The notes under the pieces were generated by a model. The model was not told the origin of the DNA. It saw nothing but the letters and a program-made list of their open reading frames with translations, and ran no database searches. This document shows positions 53,401 through 64,000 of a stretch of DNA of 64,000 nt, one piece after another (position 1 is the stretch's first letter; the number at the start of each line of letters is the position of its first letter). Origin of the DNA: Parasponia andersonii (lineage: Eukaryota; Streptophyta; Magnoliopsida; Rosales; Cannabaceae); contig JXTB01000299.1 of NCBI GenBank assembly GCA_002914805.1, positions 25,267 to 89,266 on the forward strand, in the 5' to 3' direction. The translations under genes were made by a program, and so were the position numbers.

Positions 53401-56400
53401 CGAGTTTAATGGTTATACATCCGAGTTATTAAACTCAAAGCTCTGATACCAAAAATTTCTATTACGACCCAAAGCCATGCCAGTGGCATAAGGGGAATTT
53501 CACAAAGATGGGAAATTCCTTGATTTATTTGAAAAGTGTCAAAAGTTCCAGTTTTTATAAAACGGTCAATTTAAATAAAATAATTGGAATTTTATCCTGT
53601 GAACCACTCCCATAGTTCGTATATACCATTAAACATAGATCGAATAATTATTTAAAAAGGCGAAATCAAATATAGTTCCAAGCAACATCATCATCCACAA
53701 CGAAACTCAAATCCCAGAATGGCATACATAAGTTTACGGACAAAATAAAAAGCAGTAAATCTTGGTTCAATGTTAATACAAAGCCCAAACAATCCAAATA
53801 TCAAGACGACAAGCTTTTGGCATTACTAATAGACGAATTGCAATCAAGATGACCTCTTACTCCTCTTGATTACTGACACTACCTGAGGAAGAAAGTAAGG
53901 GGTGAGCATAAAATGCTCAGTAGGAAAAACAATTACCCGGTCAAAAACATTTTAGTGATGGAGAATTCATGCATGGTTAGTTTAGTCCAAAACATACATA
54001 TATATATATATATAATCCAAATCGGAATCCCATATATATATAAAAGCAGTGTAATTAAAACCATTCAATCCATATACATATGACACAAATCAACCCATAC
54101 CCATGAGCTCTCATCCTCTTATCTGTGGAAACCCAGGATGATGGCACTAAGTATGCCTAACAGCCTGCCTGATACCTAAGCCCATACTCAGAGGGGACAC
54201 CCAGGTATCACCTACTAAACCTGGAGGGGCAACCGAATTGCCTACGCCTGCCAAATAGGGAGGTAATCAGAATTAACAAAACTCTGCGCGGGTTTACGGA
54301 CTCTACACCGATGGTGGGGCACGCAGCGCTACTCTGTAAACCCACGATATTAACAAGGTGCTTATGTATGATCCTATGACACGTGTAATACAGAACTGAA
54401 GTGTGAAAATAATCATGCTCTAGCTTTTCGGTAAAATCAGTATACTAGGTATTTATAGAAAAACGGGCAGCGCATCGGCCCTATTTTTAATATACCCAAA
54501 ATAACCTGTACTCAGAAAATTTCCAGAGCAATATAGTATATATCTCATACAACCAATTCCCATCACAGATATTTAAATAGTCTAAAAATCATATTTGTTT
54601 TCATATGTTGCAGAAAGTAAGTTTTATTCGAAAATGATATAAAACAGAGCTAATTAAATCCCTACCTAGCTCGAATAGCAATACCACGCTATTGAATCCT
54701 CAAGGTGTCGTTGATGATTGCCCGGAGGGCCGGGAACCAATTCCAAGCCCTCGATCATACTCTTGCGAAAAACCAACTTCTCAACGGAGCTTCAATTCCA
54801 CAAATGGACCTCTTCGTTGAATTTCTAGCACCCAAAATAGCTAAGTTAGATATATAACTTGTCTAATTCGGATTTGGGATCACACCGGGCCAGTGGCACG
54901 TAAATTGAGGTAAATCTTAGCCGTTCGATCTCGATTTCTGTGCCGATCACTAAACATAGGCAATATATATATCAAACTTCTCTATTTTCCAAGTACAATC
55001 CAAAAATAACAACAAAAACACAATCTAACGGCCGGGTCAAAAAGTCAAACTTAAACTCAAAATATCCAAAAATAACAACTTTTAATCCAGGCAAAATGGG
55101 GTTGAGATATATATACATTGATGATCGTTGCGACGAAACGAATCCAAGGGACCAGTTGGAGGTCGAATGGTGGCCGGAATCGTTGCCAGCGGCCAAAAAT
55201 CTGATTCGGGTCTTTTGGTGCTTTTCCGGTTTTGCAGGCGGTGGCAACGACTGGGGACGAGCAGCAGAGCTTCGGCGTCGAACAGGGAGGCTTTGCCGGT
55301 TGGTTGCACAGGCGGACGACGGTGGTGGCGATGCCTGCAGCGGTCTGACGTTGATGGGCAAAGAGAGTTCCGAGAAAGNNNNAGAGAGAGAGAGAGAGAG
55401 AGATTGGGGGGGAAGAGAGAGAAGAAAGAGAGAGAAAGAAAAATGACAGGGCACGTGGCCCTGTCTTATATGGTTGTACAATTTTTCAAAAATTGCACAT
55501 AGGTCTCCAAAATTTCAAATTTCTTTCAAATCAGTCCCCCAAAAATTGTAATTTAGTCCTTCTGCACAAAACTTTTACAAATTAATCCCCCCAATATTTT
55601 ATCCGAAAAATTAGTAAAATGTCTAAATTACCCTTCCAAAATCCGGGTTTTTATAGAGGTACTTGCGCTCGCATCGGCTCCCCTCAAGGCAGTTGAAAAA
55701 TATTTCCTCGCGGAGGCCTGCTCTCTTTTAATGTCTATCGTGTAAGTATCATCCTTTGATTGACATCTTAAGACCTGCTGGAGGGTGGAACGACCCCATG
55801 CATGGCGTGGATCCACCCTCTCCCCATGATGACGTTGAAGGAGGATTGGCAATCGATGACGACGAAGTCTACGTCCAGGTACCTCTCCGCAGCACAGACC
55901 TTCAGAGTCACGACGCCCAAGGGGCTGACCTTAGTACTGTTGAAAGCGAACAGCGGCTGACAGGTCGGTCTGACTGTGCTCCGATTCAAGCCCATGTTCT
56001 CGAATGTGTTGAGGAACAAGACGTCGACGCTACTCCGGCCGTCGACCAGGAACCTTCCGACCAACGGGGAGTCGATCTGCAGCTTAATCACCAAGGGGCC
56101 ATCATGAGGTAGGCATACCGTGGCCAAGTCTTGCTGGGTGAAAGCGATGGGTGCGGCTGAGGCGTAGCTTTCTCCCATCGTCAGGTGGTTAACGAAATGC
56201 CCTATGCCCCTCAGGTGCTTCACCCTCTCTTCGGTTCTTTTTTGGCATTTTTTCTTCTCCTCTTGTCTCTGGGTCGGCTTTGGTCTACCTATGATCGTCG
56301 GCACTATCCTCAGAGCTTACTCCCCTGACCTGGAGGGTTAGGTCTACTTTCCTTTTTTGGGCCCAGCGGCGTCCTCCTTGGACTGGCTTCCACCCGTTTT

Positions 56401-59179
56401 CACGTACTGGTTCAACTTGCTGGTTTGGATCGCCATCATAACCTGCGCATAAAGGCTACAGTAGTTGATGGTATCATGCCTATGATCTTTGTGAAATTGG
56501 TAGTACCGGCTCCTGTTCTACATATACTCAGGAATACCAGACTTGGGCAGATCTTTGAAAATGCCCTTGTCTCTGTTCTGGAGGTAGATCACATTAATTA
56601 GCGTGTTAAGCTTGTACTTCGGCAAAGGGTCCTTAAACGTCTTCTTCCTCTTGCCGCTTTCTTGACTGCCTTGGGTTAGGGCTCCTTGCTTCGGAACTGG
56701 CCCCTGGGCCGGCGCAGGCTTCTTTATTTCTTACAGGGCCGGAGTTTGCGCCAGTGTTGTAGTTATCGTGGCGGAGGCCTTGGGCATTTTCTGGTGGCTT
56801 TCCAGCACCCTAAATACCCCTTCCGATTTTGCCTGGATGTCTGTCATGTTGTATGGCAAATTCAAGAGCAGATGGTCCAACAGCATCGATCCTGGCTGCA
56901 GGCCCTTGACGAACGAGCTCGCGGCTTGGGCCGAGTCGGCATTGTGCACTAAGGACATTACCTCCAAGAATTGCTCCAACCGGTCGAGTTCTCGCATGGT
57001 TTTCTGCTACCTCCGGACGCCCGTGTATTGTTTTGAGAAAAGTTTGCAAAAATCTTCAAACCCATTTATAGACTTCTCCGGGAGTTGTCTGAACCACAAT
57101 AGAGTTAGCCCCACTAGGGTGGTGAAAAAGACTTTACAGGTCACAACCTCGTCCTTGGTCTCCAGAGCTATCTTCTGCTGAAAATGGTATATGTAGTCGA
57201 GGGGGTCGGTCTTTTCCTCGAACGGTCTGAAGGCTAGGGTTATGAAATCCTTCGGCTTGGGCTCCAACAGGATCCAGTCGGCGAAGGCCATTCGGTTGAT
57301 CCTTTGAATGGTATATTCTACCAGAACATCGGGGGTCTGACTATGATGGGCCCCGAGCCTTTTACTCAGCTCTGCCATCATCTGCTATTTTCAGTTGGGA
57401 AGTGCACCTTCCGGGCTCTCCTGATGTCTTCCATCCACTGCCGTTCCCGCTCGGAAATGCCTTGTCTGACTTTGTCGTTCCTCCTGCATCCGCGATCTGG
57501 ATGGGGCAGGGACTTCCCTCGACGGTTGACCCCTATATTCTTGCTGGACCTCTTCGTCGAAGTCCTCCCTTCGCCCGCTCCTGGCTTCACTTGCCAACAG
57601 CCCTTCAAGGCAGGCATTATCTCTACGCACTTCTACGACTTCATCTTTTAGGCCCAGGACGGCCTCATGGGCCATCTCCGCCTTCCTGTTTGCTTTTGCT
57701 AAGGCGGCAAGCATTTGGTCCAGCTTTTGCTCCAACCCTGGTTGTGCTTCCTGGGAGTTTCCTTCGGCATCAAGACGTGTGCTCCTGGTTGTCATTCTTG
57801 AGGGTGTTATCTGATATCGTATGGCTTTTTTGTTCGGAGAGAGCGCGATCGCGAGACTCTTACCCTTTCTCTTGCGCTCAAGTTTCCTACAGACGGCGCC
57901 AAACTATTAGTGACGATTCTCATCAGCTGTCCACGTGTCTCTGAACTACTAATGCTGTATCTACCAACTGTTCACGTATCCTCGCTATCCCAGAGTTCTT
58001 TTGACTTCAGGTTGGATCGGAGAGGCCAGGGTGGCCATCTGTAAAGACTCTCCGATACTTAAGTCAGATGTTTATCCCTAAGATTGAGTAGTAAAGATCA
58101 AGTTCTTCTCTTGCTTATAAATTTTTATGTATTTCTCTTTGTATGTGTATATACCTATGTCCTCCGAGGGATGCATGACTCATATATACAGTACTGGAAC
58201 TGAGAACCTTCTGGCTCTCAATCTCAGGATCGAGTACCTTTTTTTATCATGACTTACTCTAGAAATCACGGGTCGTGGTTACCGTAATCTCCCTTGCATC
58301 GTCGTGACCTGCTTTCCGCCTCGAGCCCGGTGGGGGCGAGACTTTGACAAGCCACCGTCCTGTCAGGACAGTTTGCCCAATGCGCACACCTACCCAGGAT
58401 TGCATTAAATGTCCTGTTTGGGTCTGGAGCAGTGCGCTGCCTCCAATGATCTTCTGACAGAAGACCCTCAAGACTCCTGACCCCCAGCTGTCAAGGTAAG
58501 AATTAGACTGGGCCAAACTCGTCCAGGGTTTGGGATGGATTCGGCCCTGGCCTCCAATAGCCCATGGGCCCATACGGTATCACGTGCGACTCGTGTGGCT
58601 TTTAAGCGGTCCTTTAGAACACGTATCAGACAGTGTGCCCTTTGTGACCTATTCTGTCATTTGATCGTCCACGTGGTATATGATCTAAGAGCGGACCCCA
58701 CAACTATTATTTTCATTTTACTTTTCAATTAATATTATTTGCATTCCCATATTGTGTTGTAGAAATATATGGATTTAATTTCCTGAAAAGGGAAAGAGTT
58801 AAAAGTATATATGTTGTGAATCAATATAGTGAAGAATTCAAAAATAAAAAAAAGAATTAAGTTGGAGGAAATGGGTATGGAACAATATGTAACTATAGAG
58901 ATCCATATAATATCATATATAGAAGAATGTGATCCATGTTACATAAAACTCCATCATAAAAGCTTATGTATATAGCTTAAAAAAAAATTAACGTGACAAT
59001 ACTAATACATTTGCCATTGGTCTACATATTTAAGCTTAGTATTTCAATGAAGTAATAATCCTATTTTTATTCAATAATAATTCACGTTATGGAATGAACA
59101 TACTACAGGTTGCGGGGACGGAGATGACACCGACCGACGAACCTCGCCACTGCTACGCTACTTACGTGGAGTACCATAG
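44404..59179 (+). CDS. Cytochrome c oxidase subunit 6b-like protein, first two exons (partial)
   Basis: Exon 1 (44404-44577, 58 codons) opens MSSALVDPRIKMRSRDVN and ends before a GTATGT donor. Exon 2 (59109-59179) follows a CTACAG acceptor and encodes VAGTEMTPTDEPRHCYATYV then EYH, ending AG before GTGAGT. The phases agree (0 into exon 2, 2 out). Exon 2 carries the start of the COX6B fold, 'RHC(F/Y)xxYxEYHR', whose next residue in the family is a paired cysteine; the exon break inside YHR is where plant COX6b genes also split (recalled). COX6B is a small intermembrane-space subunit of complex IV with a twin CX9C-type motif. The remaining exons are not seen before the window end. If correct, the first intron (14.5 kb) contains the whole Tat-type Gypsy element and the second contains a hAT element. 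The identity of exon 1 is less certain than that of exon 2. A pseudogene is possible. Confidence 0.6.
44620..45012 (-). repeat. 3' LTR of the Tat-type element
   Basis: 393 bp, TGTTGGTGACA at the outer end. It matches both ends of the 798-bp LTR at 57905-58702 and is shorter than it. Confidence 0.85.
45390..48646 (+). other. Antisense gene region inside the Tat-type element
   Basis: Plus-strand, GC-richer coding-like region opposite to gag-pol. The first block (45425-45820) matches the 'putative gypsy-type transposon' domain (Transposase_28-like; ADWYLRPSTPEG, HQFFSLMEIHPMQLNANGIM). A further globular part lies at 46115-46375. A Pro/Ser/Glu-rich low-complexity stretch with basic clusters (46480-47400) follows, then a long coiled coil (47600-48240) and an acidic tail rich in Ser and Asp ending at a stop near 48644. 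Several spacers between these blocks have plant-intron-like edges (for example TCTTATATTCTGCAG near 47520). Antisense frames of this type are known from Tat elements; their function is unknown. This is a fossil part of a broken element and is not shown to be intact. Confidence 0.7.
48660..49290. other. Non-coding spacer of the Tat-type element
   Basis: Follows the antisense region's stop. It includes an AATAATAAAA-type poly(A)-like motif near 48725 that would suit the antisense transcript. No frame is recognised on either strand. Confidence 0.45.
49290..49600. repeat. Tandem repeat, about 73-bp unit, four copies
   Basis: Units share GGGTCTACTTCCAACGGGTA, with copies near 49297 (diverged), 49367, 49440 and 49514. 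They lie in the untranslated part between integrase and the antisense region. Confidence 0.85.
49730..50160. repeat. Tandem repeat, about 102-112-bp unit, four copies
   Basis: Units begin GGTCTACTGGCAAGCATTTT or a close variant at about 49731, 49832, 49943 and 50055. Each contains a second, weaker half-unit (CCATCAGCAAGCATTTTATT). It is a different family from the adjoining 73-bp repeat. Confidence 0.85.
53440..53451 (-). promoter_or_regulatory. Primer binding site (initiator tRNA-Met) of the nested Gypsy element
   Basis: Minus strand reads TGGTATCAGAGC, an exact 12-base match to the complement of the plant initiator tRNA-Met 3' end, just inside the LTR. Confidence 0.88.
55379..55403. other. 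Assembly gap (NNNN) in a GA microsatellite
   Basis: Four unknown bases directly precede an (AG)n run of about ten units. The true length of the microsatellite is unknown. Reading frames crossing it are artefacts. Confidence 0.95.
57891..57904 (-). promoter_or_regulatory. Primer binding site of the Tat-type element
   Basis: Minus strand reads TTTGGCGCCGTCTG immediately inside the 5' LTR. TGGCGCCG-type primer sites are usual in plant Tat/Athila Gypsy elements. It confirms the minus orientation. Confidence 0.75.
57905..58702 (-). repeat. 5' LTR of the Tat-type element
   Basis: 798 bp, ending CCCCACA at the outer edge followed directly by the ACTAT target repeat. The primer site adjoins its inner edge. 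Confidence 0.87.
58708..59108. other. Right part of the COX6b-like first intron
   Basis: AT-rich DNA between the Tat element target repeat and the exon 2 acceptor. Its left counterpart is 44578-44614. Nothing else seen. Confidence 0.5.
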
Positions 59180-59919
59180 GTGAGTGTTCAATTGGGTAGA
59201 ATTTAAAATCACTTGCAAGTTATTACATGCCAAATTTTCATATTTACGGTTATTAACTGACTAATTCTGTATGATTTATATATCATTATTGAATTATGAG
59301 ATATTGTTTTTAAACGTTTTTTTTTTTAAAGGACCCGGGTCCTGAATTTATCATTCTTAAGGTGCCAAGGTGTTTGCATTTTCTTTTTCCCCACTTTATG
59401 ATATTGAATTTCTCAGTCTCAAATTGTTAACTGATTTTTGTTTCTTTCCTTTGCAAATTAGAGTCCTATATAAAATGAGACGTGGACTTTACTATGCTGT
59501 TTAATATTATCAAAATATATTGGGGGTGCTAGCAACAGCTGCTCTTTCGGCCCCTAGCTCAGTCACTAGTTTAAGAAGTTGACACGTGTGCAATTGTTTT
59601 GCACAGATAATTGAATAAAAGTTAATAGCAAAAGACCCTTTCTTTAAGTGCAAAATTTCAAGATTGTCGTGATGTTTGTTAAAATTCAGCATCAATTAAC
59701 TAGTGAGACCCGTTCGATTAAAAATTTAAATTTAGATTTAGTATTCAAATTTCATTAAAAGGTAGTATTAAATTAATTGGTCGAAGCCACTTCTTCTTCT
59801 TTTCCATTTTCTCTTCCTTTTTCGTCCTTCCTTGTTTACCATTTTGTTTGTTTCTCTGTTCTCTCTAGTATCCCACACCCACGAGAGTCCACCATATAGC
59901 TTAAATCATCTCCATAATT
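59180..59919. other. Start of the COX6b-like second intron, or gene flank
   Basis: Begins with the GTGAGT donor. AT-rich, with T-runs. I searched for the expected third exon (CxxxKG...ECxKF..YYRSLCP-like) and did not find it here. Confidence 0.45.
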
Positions 59920-62900
59920 TAGGAGTGGCAATTCGTGTTTCCAAATGTAGGATTGAGATCCTCTAATTGCCCATTTATTAATGGTATCAAAAGTTAAACT
60001 CAAAAATAATATATATATATAAATATACGAGTTGACACAATATGACTTTAACTTATTTATAAAAAAGTTGTATCGTATCGTGTTAACTCGTTTAATATCT
60101 ATTTAACCTATTTAATTGATATGTTTAACACCCATTTGAACATTTTAATACTATTTAATCTATTTGACACTAAAAATCCAACTATAGTCCAGCATGAAAA
60201 GTCCAACTAAGAATGTAAAAATATAATCCAAATATAAATTAGTCCTAATAAGCATAAATTCTAACATTTTTCCTAAAGTTATTTTTCAAATGCAACAAAA
60301 CTTGAACTTTGAACAACATTTTCATCTTCACGTAAGCTAAGTTATTAAACATCCTTTGTGAGCCAATCTATTACTTCAGTCGTACTTAAGGAACTGGAAA
60401 CAACATTAAAAAATACAAAAGTTAATTTAGTTAACATAGAAAAATATAATCACACTATAAAATAAAAAGCATAATGTTATCTTTTTTACCAAATAACCAA
60501 TCTCTTGTACAGATAATTACTTCAGCAGTTGTAGGTTTAAGTGTACTACGATATAGATCGAGCACATACCCACCAATACTAAAGGTAGACTTATAAGAGA
60601 CTGTTAAAATGGGAATACTTAAGACATCACGAGCCATTTTAGAAAGATTATGGTAACGAAATTGATTAGATTTCCAAAAAGTAAGGATGTCTAAATCTGA
60701 ATTTCTATCAAATATTGGCTCATCAAAGTAAAGTTCCAATTGTGTTTTCTAAATAGAAGAAGAAAGCTTCAAATCCATCTTATCAAATTCCTAAATCAAA
60801 GAATACATAATTGAGCATTTGTATACACATAGCACCAAGGAAATAACATATATAAATTATTAAACACTAATATATACCTTAAATACTTCATCATCGATGA
60901 TTCTCACATGTCGTTCAGGTTTAACAAAAATAGTTTGTTGTGAAGAAATTAATGAACTTGCAGTTGATTGCGATTTATATTCATTGAATAAAAGCTCCAA
61001 TTTCTCTTTTACTTTCTCAAATGACTCTAAAAAATCAATTCCATTAATCTTTTTATACACAAATTCAGTTGTTTTTGGCGTGTACCGAGGATCCAAAATA
61101 CATGCTATGACCAATATCATATTAAACTTAGACCAATATTTTTAAAATTTTGTCCACATATGAGATGCCATAAACCTCATGTATGCATCATTACTCTCCT
61201 CTTTGTAGTACTTTAAAGCTAGACAATACCTATAAATGATAGGAAAGTATAAATTTGATGTAAGATACTTTAAGCCAGAGAATTCAAGAGTTGTATCATA
61301 AAATATTTTCAAAAACATTATAATCTTTTCAATTTTCTCTCATTCTTCTATTGAAGGACAATGTTTATAGCTCGAATCACTCAACTCTAAATGTTGAAAA
61401 GCAAGATGGTAATATAAAGCACTCTCAAGTATTAGATGGGTAAAGTTCCACTTTGTACTCACATCTTGACACAATCCTTTCTTCCTACATACTGACACTA
61501 AATTGACACACTCTTCAAATTTTTGTTTCCTAACTAGTGAGTACTTCAGATATTTGATAGTATCATGTATCTTAAGAATTGAAGCATCAGTTTCCTTCAA
61601 TCTATCTTGCACAATCAGATTTAAAATATGTGCATAACACCTCATGTGAAAGAAATCATAATTGTAAAGTAGAAATCCTTTCAAATCTCGCTGTTCTTTC
61701 AATATGTCAATTGAAGCATTATTTGTAGTAACATTGTCTAAAGTCACCCTAAAAACTTTATTTTTAACCCATCATTCACAAAATATGCTATAAAGCTTTT
61801 CAAATAGTATTATTCCATTGTGTGGAGGTAGCATAAAAATAAAGTTCAAATCTTTAATTTTTTGTAACTTCCAATCAATATCTACGTAGTGTGCAGTCAG
61901 ATAAATATACCCATTACTAGTCAAAGAATACCACCCATCAAATGTGAAACAAATTTTACCTAGAACAGTCTTTAACAAATCATTGATTATTGTCTTTTCT
62001 TTATTATAAACTTTAAGAGCATCAACTTTAGCAGTGCTTATAGATACTAGTATCATATCAAGACACATATATTCAAACAAAGCTATGATTCCTTCGTACT
62101 CAACAAATTAAAAAGGTAAATCATGCTTTATAATAGCTTGAGTCATCAAATCACAATTTTCATGATCAACTTTGCGACCACGAAGAGCCATTTCACGTGA
62201 TATTATTAGTTGACCTATATTAGTAGTATATCTTCTAAAACAATATTCAAGGTGGCGTTTTAAGTTACGTGTTTTATACTTACTATCAAAAAAATACATT
62301 GTTCCACATTTTTTGCACTTAGCTCTTTGCTTTTTATCTTCACTAATAAGAAGCACGTCAAATTGATTTCAAACTTGTGAAGTTAGCTTACTCTTATGAG
62401 TTGGCTGACAATTATACTTAGTATCACTTCCTAACTCCAACTCATCATGATTTTCATCATCGCCTAAATCAATATTAATCAGTTCATTGTTCATTCTACA
62501 CGTAAAGAAGGAGAAAAAAATTTCATTATACATAGACCAACATCCAATTACAAGCTTTAGATTTAATAATATATATATGTCTGTGTGAGATATATACAGT
62601 TCAAAAAATTAATATATTGAAAATAATAAAAAGAATTAAATTAAACTAGCAAATAAATCTTTTCAATAGCCTTTGGTTGTTTTTAGGCCTTTCGTTTAGA
62701 TTTTTACCATTGCCTTGGGATTGTTTTTCTGGGCCCTTCCCATTTTAATTCCCCCAAAGCCCAAAAATCAAGTCTTTACATTTTCAACTTCCTAAATGGG
62801 TCCTATTTCCTATATACAATAAACCATAAGATAAATTATAAAACCCCTTAGCTACTCTCCTAATTCTAGCGCCGTCACTCTAAAGTCTCAAATAAGAGAA

Positions 62901-63891
62901 GCATCAACCTGTTTCATTCTCATCGAAAAATCTCTCTCTCTTAGTTAAGTATTTGATCTCTCTATCTATAAATATTATATATGTGGATTACTAGATTTAG
63001 TGTGAGTTAGTTTTTAATTACTGTGTTATGTATAGCTTTTGAACCTTAATTCTCCTTTCACTTTCACTCTTTAAACTTGTAGATTATTGCTTTTTTTTTT
63101 TATTGTAATGCTTTTGTTCAATTTTTGGGGATCAGTTTTGGAGAACAATTATTTGTTTGTATTAGTATGAATTTGTTTTGATTTAAGATTATTATTATGT
63201 TTTGGGGTGCTACTCACCTAAGAGTTGTTAGATATATAGTTTTACTCATTTTTTTGTCAATTATAATTGATCGATGTTCACCCTATTAAGATAATGTCAA
63301 TTAGCATTTAGCAAGTTATTTTCTTTATACAAGAAAAAAAAAAAGCGGTGTGTGAATTAAGCAAAAGCAAACCCATTAAAAAATTAATTAAAAGAAATCA
63401 CATATTTATAGAAAAAAAAAAACATAAAAACAAAAAAATCGTACCTAGATGTGAGTCTGATAAGAGCAGTGAAAATGACAAGCAATTGAAACGATGATCT
63501 TTGAACCAACTTACATGAGATGAGAGGTAAAGGGAGGGTCTGAGGGACAATCTCAAACACTATGGATAGGCGACAAATCTAATTCTTCGAGAAAGAGAGA
63601 TAGTAAGACTTTAAGTTAGGGTTCCTTTTCCTAATCTTGTATGGTGAAGTCTACACTGTGACAAACACTAATCTAAATAGCCAATAAAACAAAAATAAAT
63701 AAATAATAATATTATTTAAACGGGTTAAATTGTGTCATTTTCGTATTAGGCGGGTCAACCCGAAAATGATATATTTACTAAACAGGTTAGACGAACTAAC
63801 CCGAAAATAACCCGAACTCGTTTAAACAAAATCCAAACTCGTTTATTTTGTGCGGATTTCGAGTCATATTTGATCCATATTGCCGTTGTTA
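59920..63891 (-). mobile_element. hAT-family transposon with BED-finger transposase (RICESLEEPER-like), broken
   Basis: About 4.0 kb. Ends TAGGAGTGGCAAT and, reversed, TAACAACGGCAAT (9 of 13 match), with degraded 8-bp target repeats (CCATAATT at 59912-59919, CCAAAATG at 63892-63899; 6 of 8). CGGGTT/AACCCG subterminal repeats cluster at 63720-63840. The minus-strand transposase starts at ATG 62494. Parts: BED zinc finger (62356-62250; KCKKCGTMYFFDSKYKT, RHLEYC), hAT catalytic region (62080-61340; FTFDGWYSL, MRCYAHILNLIVQDRL), DUF4413-like segment (61120-60860; ACILDPRYTPKT) and the hAT dimerisation domain (60739-60455; LDILTFWKSN, ARDVLSIPILTV). A TGA at 62371-62369 replaces an expected Trp just before the BED finger, and further frame breaks separate the parts. 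It cannot make a full transposase. Confidence 0.85.
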
Positions 63892-64000
63892 CCAAAATGC
63901 CATCTTTTGTTGTCGAAAATAATAAATTGAAATTAAAAATTAAAGAGATAAGTTTTTTTTTAGGAAAAAAGAGAAATAATTAAAAGTCACATACAAAGAT
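63892..64000. other. Right flank
   Basis: About 110 bp of AT-rich sequence after the hAT target repeat. No exon of the COX6b-like gene is recognisable before the window ends. Confidence 0.5.

Larger units (their letters stand above)
52625..55655 (-). mobile_element. Fragment of a second Gypsy element (LTR plus gag), nested in the Tat-type element
   Basis: Same orientation as its host element. Parts: a long LTR (about 53455-55655), a perfect initiator-Met primer site (53440-53451), and gag (53385-52630, with RLQPGQFDGRPK, FERIFKAKY and a QFETLIQDNRTMNEYLIEF helix region of the Retrotrans_gag type). The LTR of about 2.2 kb and the gag type suggest a chromovirus such as the Tekay/Del group; the lineage call is inference. 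No protease, polymerase or integrase of this element is present. It is broken. Four unknown bases (55379-55382) sit in a GA-rich stretch of its LTR. Confidence 0.75.
44620..58702 (-). mobile_element. Tat-type Gypsy LTR retrotransposon, broken, with a nested Gypsy piece
   Basis: 14.1-kb minus-strand element bounded by a perfect 5-bp target repeat (ACTAT at 44615-44619 and 58703-58707). Parts in order: 5' LTR, primer site, gag (57795-56340, with coiled coil and a Retrotrans_gag region), protease (56304-55768; DGRSSVD active-site area), then a nested Gypsy piece (52625-55655), the end of the reverse transcriptase region and RNase H (about 52620-52350), a second RNase H of the RVT_3 type (52113-51760, with a YTNDST start), integrase (51423-50300, HHCC finger and WGLDIVGELP), two tandem-repeat blocks, an antisense gene region and the 3' LTR. 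The second RNase H, antisense frame and tandem repeats are all features of the Tat lineage. LTR divergence of about 13% makes it the oldest LTR element here. It is broken, with well over ten breaks. Confidence 0.9.

Noticed and set aside
54940-55502. Overlapping frames of 124-169 codons on both strands
   Set aside because: They lie in the long LTR of the nested Gypsy element and run across unknown bases and a GA microsatellite.

Overview
The window is nuclear DNA of a eudicot plant, probably a rosid, though the species cannot be read from it. The signs are AT-rich intergenic DNA, plant-type introns, plant-specific gene families (purine permease, plant PMEI-like inhibitors, DRP1 dynamin, RABH1 GTPase) and a heavy load of plant LTR retrotransposons, hAT transposons and SINEs. 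There are no bacterial genes, operons or CRISPR arrays.

Host genes, left to right: (1) the first two coding exons of a DRP1-type dynamin-related GTPase (minus, 405-695, continuing off the left edge); (2) a complete two-exon purine permease (minus, 11149-12569); (3) a complete six-exon RABH1b/Rab6-type GTPase (minus, 13998-18490); (4, 5) two single-exon paralogues of the pectin methylesterase/invertase inhibitor family (minus, 25297-25890 and 41358-41918); (6) two exons of what looks like a cytochrome c oxidase subunit 6b-like gene (plus, 44404-44577 and 59109-59179), running off the right edge.

Mobile DNA fills most of the rest. A decayed Copia element lies at 3180-9576. A TTF/DUF4371-type hAT transposon with near-matching 8-bp target repeats lies at 20575-23921, and a short deleted relative at 39747-40604. 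A Sirevirus-like Copia element (27272-38135) has 1.1-kb LTRs, an initiator-Met primer site and an extra reading-frame region after pol; it sits between two diverged inverted repeats, as if it had landed in an older DNA element. A 14-kb Gypsy element of the Tat type (44620-58702) has a perfect ACTAT target repeat, an antisense gene region and two tandem-repeat blocks, and is itself interrupted by the LTR and gag of a second Gypsy element (about 52625-55655). A BED-finger hAT element lies at 59920-63891. A SINE with a perfect 17-bp target repeat is at 43406-43732, with weaker SINE-like pieces elsewhere.

The points most worth a second look are: the palindromic decamer TGTTGCAACA, present at least eleven times within the Sirevirus-like element in both LTR and coding DNA; the COX6b-like gene whose first intron would contain the whole Tat element and whose next intron would contain a hAT element; the antisense, apparently intron-bearing gene inside the Tat element; and two places (29852 and 55379-55382) where unknown bases coincide with repeats and the assembly should be distrusted. 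I found no clearly new defence or metabolic system; what is unusual here is mobile-element architecture. All percentages and ages are hand estimates.
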